64,000 nt of DNA from Balaenoptera acutorostrata. Taxonomy: Eukaryota > Chordata > Mammalia > Artiodactyla > Balaenopteridae. The position numbers and the translations under genes were made by a program. The notes beneath the pieces are model-generated. The model did no database searches. It was not told the DNA's origin and worked only from the letters and a program-made list of their open reading frames with translations. The stretch is taken from contig NC_080070.1 in the NCBI RefSeq assembly GCF_949987535.1, forward strand, positions 10,040,016-10,104,015. The letters are read 5' to 3'. Position 1 is the stretch's first letter. Every line of letters begins with the position of its first letter. Shown piece by piece: positions 56,580 through 64,000 of this stretch.

Positions 56580-57190
56580 AATCATTGGAGAGGGGGGAGA
56601 ATCCGCATTTCCAGAGTCACTGTATAAAAATATTCAAAATGTCTAGTTTTCAGCCAAAAAACAAGGCAAAACAAAACAAGGCATGAAAAGAAACAGGAAA
56701 GAATGTCCCATTCACTGGAAAAATATTAATTGGCAGAAAGCCTCTCTGAGGAAGCCCAGGCGTTGGATATACTAGATAAAATCTTTAAATCAACTGTTTT
56801 GTATATACTCAAAGAGCAAAAGGAAACTTTAAGCAAATAACTAAAGGAAGCCAGAACTATCTATGAACCAACATAGAATATCAATAAAGAGACAAAAAAA
56901 TGAACCTAATATTAATTCTGGAACTTAAAAGTGCAATAATAGAAATGACACATTCACTAGAAGTGTTCAACAGCATATTTAAGCAGGTATAAGAAAGTAT
57001 CAGTGAACTGAGTGATTAGACAATTAAAATTTTTCAATGTGAGGACAGAAAAAATAATGAAGAAAAATGAACAGAGTCAATGAGACCTATGGAGAAGAAT
57101 CTAATATACCAACACAAGCATTATCTGAGTTCCCAAAGAGAAGAGAAAAAGAGGCATAAAGAATATTTAAATAAATAATGGCTGAAAAAC
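56580..57190 (+). mobile_element. HAL1/L1 ORF1-like remnant
   Basis: Sense-strand ancient ORF1 text: 'gaggaagcccaggcgttgga', 'taaaagtgcaataatagaaatgacacattcactagaagtgttcaacagcatattt', 'tcagtgaactgagtgattaga', 'gaagaaaaatgaacagagtc', then 'aataatggctgaaaaactcccaaat'. Frames are broken. Confidence 0.6.
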
Positions 57191-57760
57191 TCCCAAATTT
57201 GACCCAGCCATTTTTCTTCTGGGTATATATCCCAAACAAATGAAAACAGGTACTCAAACAAATATTTGTACAAAAATGGTCATTGCAGTATTATTGAAAA
57301 TAGCCAAAATGTGGAAACGACCCAAATGTTCATCAGTGTATGAATGGATAAACAACTGTGGCATATATGTATAATGGAATACAATTCAGCAATAAAAAGA
57401 AATAAAGTACTGTGGTACATGTTACGACATGGATGGACCTCAAAAACATAATGCTAAATGAAATAAGCCACACACAAAACATCACATATTGTATGAATCC
57501 ATTTACATGAAATGTCCAGAATAGGTAAATCCATAGACATAAAAAACAGATTGGCTGTTGCCTGAGGCTGGGAGGAGGGGACGAATGAGAAGTTAATGCT
57601 TAATGGGTATGGGAATTTTGTGGGGGATGAATAAAAGTTTTTGGAACTAGATAGAGGTGGTTGAACTACACTGTAAATATACTAAATGCCACTCAATGGG
57701 ATGCTGTAAAATAGTTAATTTTATGTTACATGAATTTGACCTCAATTAAACAAAAAACTA
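57191..57760 (+). mobile_element. Ancient L1 ORF2 C-terminus and 3' UTR
   Basis: Follows the ORF1-like text directly: 'gacccagccatttttcttctgggtatatatccc', 'tggtcattgcagtattattgaaaatagcc', 'ggataaacaactgtggcata', 'tggaatacaattcagcaataaaaag', 'ggctgggaggagggg' and 'gttaattttatgttacatgaatttgacctcaatt'. Most of ORF2 is missing between the two parts, so this is an internally deleted old L1 or a HAL1-type composite. Confidence 0.75.
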
Positions 57761-58770
57761 TTGTTAGGCAGTTATATCTTGCATAAGCTAATCAGCATCC
57801 TTCTTAAGTAGCCCACAGGGGGTTCAAATGATCTTTAATAGATAACTACAAATTTACATATATCTACCATGTATGCTTTAAGGAAAGAAACATATCACAT
57901 AAAGTTGTTGTGATAATTGAAACATAATAGCAAAGCATTTTCTTTCAATTCATAAATTTTTAGAACTCTGATATTTATAAGTGAGCTACTTCAAACCAAT
58001 GTTTTATTGTGCTTTTCTCTATAGAGCCAAAAAAGAGGGATAGTTGGAGAATTTTTTAAAAAGTAATCTTATTTAATGTGGTTTAACTCACGTAGAGAAA
58101 GTCATTTGGAAGGAGAAACTGTTATTATTAATTTAAAAGTTACCTACCATCGTCTAAAACAAAAACAAGAACAAAACAGAAATTTATGCAGAATTGTCAA
58201 AATTGAATACTCTGACTTTTGTCCCCTACTCCAATCTTCTTCATCAAAAGTAACCATTTTTAATAGTGCTTAGGGTTGGGTTCTTCTAGTGGCTATCTTT
58301 ATAAATTTAAATAATTTATCTGTCAATTTCTTAATTTATCAACTTGTGTTGAGTTTGGTTGACTCCTCATTTTAAAGAATAGGAATAAATACAATTTTAT
58401 CTTCAACTCAGTCCTCTTCATTCTTTTTCATTTAAATCATTTTATTCCATTGGTATACTTCATGATTTTTTAATATGTTTTATGAGTCACCAACTTCAGA
58501 TATTGTGCTTTTAACTCCCAAGTCAAAAAGATGAGGAAATTATTCTCTATTTCTAACATCTTCTTTTCTAAATGTTGGCAATTTTAAGGTCTTTAAAATG
58601 TCAAGGTTTGTAGCATTTACATTTTATTTTGTAACCATAATTGGATCTTTTCTTTGTCTTTATGAGTCTAAAAATGTAAGCCCAGTCAATACGGTATTAT
58701 AGCTACATGAATATTATTCATGGGAAACTAATCATTTGACTAAACGCATAACTGAGAAATCTCTGTTACT
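57761..58770. other. Unassigned AT-rich DNA
   Basis: Nothing recognised. Confidence 0.45.
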
Positions 58771-58783
58771 AAAAAGATTGGCA

Positions 58784-59075
58784 GGGGCTTCCCTGATGGT
58801 GCAGTGGTTGAGAATCTGCCTGCCAGTGCAGGGGATACAGGTTCAAGCCCTGGTCTGGGAAGATCCCACATGCCGTGGAGCAAATGAGCCCGTGAGCCAC
58901 AACTACTGAGCCTGCACGTCTGGAGCCTGTGCTCCGCAACAAGAGGCTGCGACAGTGAGAGGTCTGCGCACCGCGATGAAGAGTGGCCCCCGCTTGCCAC
59001 AACTAGAGAAAGCCCTCGCACAGAAACGAAGACCCAACACAGCCAAACATAAATAAATAAATAAAAAATTAAAAA
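58784..59075 (+). mobile_element. CHR-type tRNA-derived SINE
   Basis: Sense-strand copy: 'ggggcttccctgatggtgcagtggttgag' head (A box tggtgcagtgg), B box ggttcaagccc, 'cccacatgccgtggagcaa', and an (AAAT)n/A-rich tail. A 13-bp TSD AAAAAGATTGGCA lies at 58771-58783 and 59076-59088. Confidence 0.96.
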
Positions 59076-59088
59076 AAAAAGATTGGCA

Positions 59089-59879
59089 AAAATATTCTCT
59101 CACCCACCACTGTATTTAAAATATTTAAATTATGTCAAGTTAAAAAAATTTCATTTTCAGTCTTAGAGTTCCTTTCATTCTGGGGGTTGCTTTGATAAAC
59201 AATACACATTGGAAATATAGGTCTATTTAAAACTAAAGGTGCTGTGAATCCTCTCTTGATCAATGTTTAATACTGATCAACTGAATTAAAAATTTCAGTG
59301 TACTTGTTGTCTTTGTTTAACATCAATTTCTTTTTTTCCTCAAAAGAATTCTTTATAACTATCTTATTTTAAAAGTTTAAAATGTTTAGAAGTGTTCATA
59401 TGTGGAAAGTACTTTAAAATGAATACTTGAGGATAATATGATATGCTGTGTTAATAGTTAATTCCTATATATGTTATTGCCTACATATACATAGAACTAG
59501 AATTACAACTACAAGGTATCACAGAATTCCCAATGCAAACATGGCAAGTATATTATAATATGGTGAATGGCATATAATTATGCATATTTATATTTAGTTG
59601 ATAGCATTTTATTCATGCATATATTAGACAGTTGTTGATATCCACACTTTTGAGGGAAAACATTAGAAAAGGTCATGGTCCCAAATCCCCAAATTAATAA
59701 CAGAATTGCAGGAAATAAATGTCTAAGAATATTGGAAATCATTCACCTATATATGATAAATATATTTAGTTACTAAGAATTATACTTATTATGCCTTGGC
59801 ATAATAAGCTACATACTTAATAAGCTGCAATAGCAATTGAACCACTAAATTGGTTTTACACAAATCTTTCATCTTCTTT
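59089..59879. other. Unassigned AT-rich DNA
   Basis: Nothing recognised. Confidence 0.45.
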
Positions 59880-60125
59880 ACTAGAAAGCATTTAGGTGCA
59901 GTAGAGGATGAAGGTAGAGATCACTGCACTGAAATCAAGTTATCTGGGTTTCCATTGTAGTCCAGTCACTTACGGGGTATATCCATTACTCTCTGTAAAT
60001 CCTCAGGTTCCTCTTCTTTATGAAGGTAGTCATAATAATAATTAAAATTACTGAGTTGCTGCAAAGATGAAAGGATTATGCGTGATAATATCTAACTTAG
60101 TCAATGGTAATTACTATTAATGTTA
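59880..60125 (+). mobile_element. MIR SINE (near full length)
   Basis: Sense MIR blocks in order: 'gtagagatcactgcactgaaatcaagttatctgggtttccattgtagtccagtcacttac', 'aaatcctcaggttcctcttctttatgaagg', 'gagttgctgcaaagatgaaaggattatg' and 'ctattaatgttact'. It is diverged but complete in layout. Confidence 0.7.
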
Positions 60126-60224
60126 CTCATTGTATTTTCTTATACAGAAGAGGACTGTTGTAGACAACCAGAGGGAAATGGGGCAAGATGTATTTTGATA
60201 TATTGCTACTTTCATGCTAGAGCA

Positions 60225-60370
60225 TTCCTTGTTCAGCTTTCTCTTCTGTAATATAGGATTATAATACCTGTCCCCCAGAGTGGTCATGATCATGACATTA
60301 AGAGGAACATAAATTATGTGAAACAGTGTGTAAACTATAAAAGCTCTACCAATATTAGATTTTGAAATGG
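60225..60370 (+). mobile_element. MIR SINE 3' half
   Basis: 'ctttctcttctgtaatataggattataatacctgtcccccagagtggtcatgat' and 'gtgtaaactataaaagctctaccaatatta' follow the MIR 3' half. Confidence 0.55.
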
Positions 60371-61503
60371 GTTATTAGGATAAGACAAAACATATCAAAA
60401 AAATCAAAACAGGCATTTGCAAACATTGTGGTTGGTAAACCCTAAAGTAGGATGCACCGTTTAAAAAAATACACATTGAGGCTTAGACTATGTTTCTTCT
60501 AGGCATGTTAATTTATATTAGTATTTGAAACAAACCCTATGATATGACTACTAATTACAGATTATGATTATGAGCCACTGTGGATTAAGTCAGTAGCAAG
60601 TAATCATACGACTAAAAAGAACTGGGCTAGGATTCAACACACGGCAGCCTAACTCCAGAATAAACTTTTTTTAAAAGGTGCATTAAGAAACCTGTTTATA
60701 TTTATTAACAAAAAATTTATTTAAAGGCACATCTTCATGGGTCTTCCAGAGAGGGCTGTGTTTTTGTTGTCCATTATGAAATCCAAAAGACAAGTTTCAA
60801 ATGTCATTTTTCAGATCTTTTATTAACCTATTAACTTGTCTGTTGTATACCTCAGAGTATATACATGTGAAGGTGAAAAACAGGATCAGGGGAAATTCTT
60901 TCTTTAAAGAATAACCATTCCCCTTCAACTATAATTTAAAAACAAGAAAGTTGTAATTTTGAGCACATTAAAATTGAAATGGTGTTTTACCTGGAGCTGG
61001 AACTGAAGGAGTTAATTCAGGCAGCCAATAGTAGAATCTAAGTCCAGGACAGATAACATTGCCAGGCACTTGGAATAATAGCAGCTACAGACCTGTCATG
61101 GCTGTGTCTTGAGTAATGGGTTCATTCATTTTGGTATTTTTAATGCAATTGTAAACTGCCATTTTCCTCACAGTTTAAAGCAGGTTTTTTTGATGATATA
61201 GCTGTAAGTGTGAAACCCTAATTAAGTTATCACATTTGACTGGCTAAAGTATTTCCCAATCCCATTTTTAGGGTATTGATAAAACCTCAATAACCAAGGT
61301 TTAAATCAGGAGGAAGAATGACATTTGCTGGATCACAGAAATGTCCCAAAGATGAAAGATATGAAGAAAGTTGGTTAATATATGGTTGTTTATGAAGTAC
61401 GGGATCTTATATTAAAAATAAGAACAGACAATCCTGGGATTAATGTCAGTAAGTCAATACCCACTATCAGAAACAGCATTATAATGCAATATCGACTGGC
61501 ACT
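60371..61503. other. Unassigned DNA
   Basis: No repeat or coding sequence recognised. The piece 61000-61360 is noted in the findings. Confidence 0.4.
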
Positions 61504-61519
61504 TGTATTTTATTCTTTT

Positions 61520-61857
61520 TTTAAAATAAATTTATTTATTTTATTTATTTATTTTTGGGGTGTGTTGTGTCTTCGTTGCTGCTCGCGGGCTTTCTCTAGT
61601 TGCGGTGAGCGGGGGCTACTCTTCCTTGTGGTGTGCGGGCTTCTCATCGCGATGACTTCTCTTATTGCGGAACACGGTCTCTAGGCATGTGGGCTTCAGT
61701 AGTTGTAGCTTGCAGGCTCTAGAGAGCAGGCTCAGTAGTTGTGGCACACGGGCTTAGTTGCTCCATGGCATGTGGGATCTTCCTGGACCAGGGCTCGAAC
61801 CCGTGTGCCCTGCATTGGCAGGCGGATTCTTCACCGCTGCGCCACCAGGGAAGCCCC
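61520..61857 (-). mobile_element. CHR-type tRNA-derived SINE (long form)
   Basis: Reverse copy with (ATTT)n tail, two 'cagtagttg' repeats, 'gttgctccatggcatgtggg', B-box complement and 'cgccaccagggaagcccc' head. TSD TGTATTTTRTTCTTTT at 61504-61519 and 61858-61873 (one mismatch). The 100-aa frame entering it is not a gene. Confidence 0.96.
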
Positions 61858-61873
61858 TGTATTTTGTTCTTTT

Positions 61874-63914
61874 ATTAAATTAACCCTAATGTTTCCTTAG
61901 AGAATTCTCTATTTTGAATAACTTAAATTTACTCCTCCTGCCTTAACCCAGCTGTTTGTGAACGTAAGGAGTTTTTTCTAGGTAGTGGTAAACTGATTCC
62001 ACTACAGTTCTACAAAGAAAAGCACCTAGACAACGAAAAAACCATCATCTTGGAGAGAAGAAGGAAGCTTCCTTATGGAGGTGTGCTTCTTCAAATGAAC
62101 CTTTGGAGGGCTGGACTAAAGGCCACTCCCACCAGCATTATGAGTGGTTAACTTATAGAACCTTTCCTGGGAAATTTTTATGAAAGAAACATCTGCAGTA
62201 TTCCATTACGTAAAAATACTTCCAGCCTACAGAAGCACCTAAATGTATGCTGCCTTAATCTGCCCCACTTTATGCTTGTGGAATAAATACCAACAGGATA
62301 CATGGTAGAAAAGCAGAAGCTGGTGCCTCTTTAGCAAGTGCCATCGGGACCCTATTTTCATAAAATTCTGATACATCGAAAAGAAAAGCCCAAATTAAAA
62401 CAAAGCAACCTTTGTATTAAGAGTAGAGAACTCTGTGCTTTCTGCTCAGTTTTGCCGTGAGCCTAGAGCTGCTCTACGAAATAAAGTTTATCAATTAAAA
62501 GAATGCTGTAAATAATTTTAGTAGCTAAATAAATGCCAATACCATCATTTAAAGAGAGCTCTTTAAATGGCTAAAAAGAGGTATGGTAGATATCAGAGGT
62601 TGAGAAAATACTACATGATGCGGAGTTACAGATACACCGTAATTATTGTTAGTAATATTAGCCAACATGTATATAGTGCTTTACATTTTATAGGGAAGGC
62701 AATTCTTGATGTAAAATGAAAAAGAATTCCTATACATTGAATTAATTCTTTTCTCCGGGTTCACAGAACAAATTAAATTTTAATCGCCCTTTTGACTCCT
62801 GTAGACACCCTGACCCAAAATTCTTACTCATTTCTGAAAAATTCACTATTAAAAATGAACTCCTTGTTCAGGAGTGCTCTCTAAATTTGTAACTATCTGG
62901 AAGGTTTAGTGACTTTAACTAATAATGGACTATTGGACTGCTTAGAGCAAATAGGTTTATTTAAAAGAAGTAGGGTTGCTGAGTACAGTACAGAGCACTT
63001 TGAATTTCCTCATTCCCTCTTCCTAGTAGATCCTAAAAGGGCTAATGTGAAGGTTGCAGAAACATGCTGGTTCTCCTTTAGGGTTTTGCCAGAGATTGGC
63101 TTTTCATGTGTATATGAAGAAAGTGATCCTGCCAAGTACAGTTAAATAAGATTCTTAGTAAGTATAGGAGCATAATACTTCTTACAGGTTGTATTGGGGA
63201 TTGGGGGGAGGGGCTTGGTAGGGTCAAAATCTCAGTAGTTGATTTCTAACTTAAATGATGTCAGGTCAAAGGAATGGTCATTGTGCCAAAATGTTTTTGA
63301 TTTTCCCATCTATGTATTTTAAATTCTATCAATAAACTTTTCCATTCCATCTCTTTAGTTGAATGCTTTGTTCTGTATGAAAATTCAATTTCTTCTTGCG
63401 GAAGTTACAGATAAAGTTTTACCAGTTTTTGCAGCCTTGTGTTGCATGGGCATCTAAAAGCATTTTCTGAGAGTCTGTATAGTGAAGAATAATTGTATGT
63501 GAGTGAAAGAAGAGAGCAATGCCAAAGGGGTAAAGAGCCGGAGAGAGGAACAATAAGAAAGCCCAAGACAAGGTACCCTTCCATTAAAGTTTTGCTCAAG
63601 ACTTTATTTGAGTTAATTACCTCCTTTATATGAAGTGTGATACCTTTATCCACGAGCATGGTGTACTGTGCATCACCTTGGCTATTCCATCCTGTTCAGT
63701 TCCGTAACTACAAATCATGGAATTCATGTGATGGATCATCTGATCAGGTCCTAGTGTACATGTGAGTGTAACATTCCTACAAATGCGTTAGTAGATGGAA
63801 AGACAGATTCCAAATAATCTGAAAGAAAGAAAACACAGTGTACACATACAACATTCTGTATCCTCTTCCCTATCAAACAAAACAAAAGAAAGAAACAAAT
63901 ACGTATTGATTCCA
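61874..63914. other. Unassigned DNA
   Basis: No gene or confident repeat is recognised. A possible MIR start lies near 62640-62710 ('gctttacattttatagggaag'). ORFs of 78 aa (62909-63145) and 84 aa (63405-63659) have no recognisable domain. Confidence 0.4.
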
Positions 63915-64000
63915 TGATAGGAAGTGTTGAGTATCTACCGTGTGCCAGGCGCAGCTCTAGACACGTGGCATATATCAGTGAATAAAAGAGATAAAGACCC
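63915..64000 (+). mobile_element. Ancient dispersed repeat head, cut by window end
   Basis: 'gagtatctaccgtgtgccaggcgcagctctagacacgtgg' and 'agtgaataaaagagataaagaccc' match the opening of the ancient family seen at 37.2 and 41.7 kb. Confidence 0.4.

Noticed and set aside
1..64000. CRISPR arrays, operons, phage or other prokaryotic systems
   Set aside because: No regularly spaced repeats, no prokaryotic-type gene density; the repeat content is mammalian throughout.

Overview
This window looks like intergenic or deep-intronic DNA from a cetacean (whale or dolphin), or less likely another cetartiodactyl such as hippopotamus. The main reason is seven copies of the tRNA-derived CHR-type SINE, each with RNA polymerase III A and B boxes and most with clean target-site duplications (TSDs). 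The young L1 LINEs also have the 3' ends I associate with cetaceans. No complete host protein-coding gene, rRNA or functional tRNA gene could be recognised. Apart from one CpG-rich island the sequence is AT-rich and consists of transposon layers of many ages.

Layout. 1-17 kb: mostly unassigned AT-rich sequence with a hAT-type MITE remnant, one CHR SINE, an ERVL-MaLR-type solo LTR, old L1 and MIR fragments, a short 5'-truncated L1 (11.2-11.7 kb) and a second CHR SINE (14.4 kb). 17.3-32.6 kb: a nested LINE-1 stack. An old near-full-length minus-strand L1 was invaded by a short 5'-truncated young L1 (17.48-18.24 kb), by a complete 7.4-kb young L1 (21,705-29,139) and by a CHR SINE (32.2-32.5 kb). 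32.6-42.1 kb: mostly unassigned DNA with a candidate isolated exon (33.1 kb), HAL1/L1 ORF1-like remnants, an ancient repeat and a possible CR1/L3 fragment. 42.1-47.2 kb: a second long L1 with broken ORFs, inserted into an ancient repeat. 47.2-64 kb: two Tigger-type DNA transposon remnants, MIR and L2 fragments, an LTR-like fragment, an old L1/HAL1 composite and four CHR SINEs.

The most notable element is the complete L1 at 21,705-29,139 (minus strand). It has a perfect 16-bp TSD, an A-rich tail, and uninterrupted ORF1 (297 aa) and ORF2 (1,272 aa) with the key endonuclease, reverse-transcriptase and C-terminal Cys/His residues in place. Its long CpG-rich 5' UTR of about 2.25 kb carries a 366-bp tandem duplication and a YY1-type site at the extreme 5' end. 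ORF1p would bind L1 RNA, ORF2p would nick target DNA and reverse-transcribe, and the same machinery would mobilise the CHR SINEs in trans. The element therefore looks potentially retrotransposition-competent, or only recently inactive.
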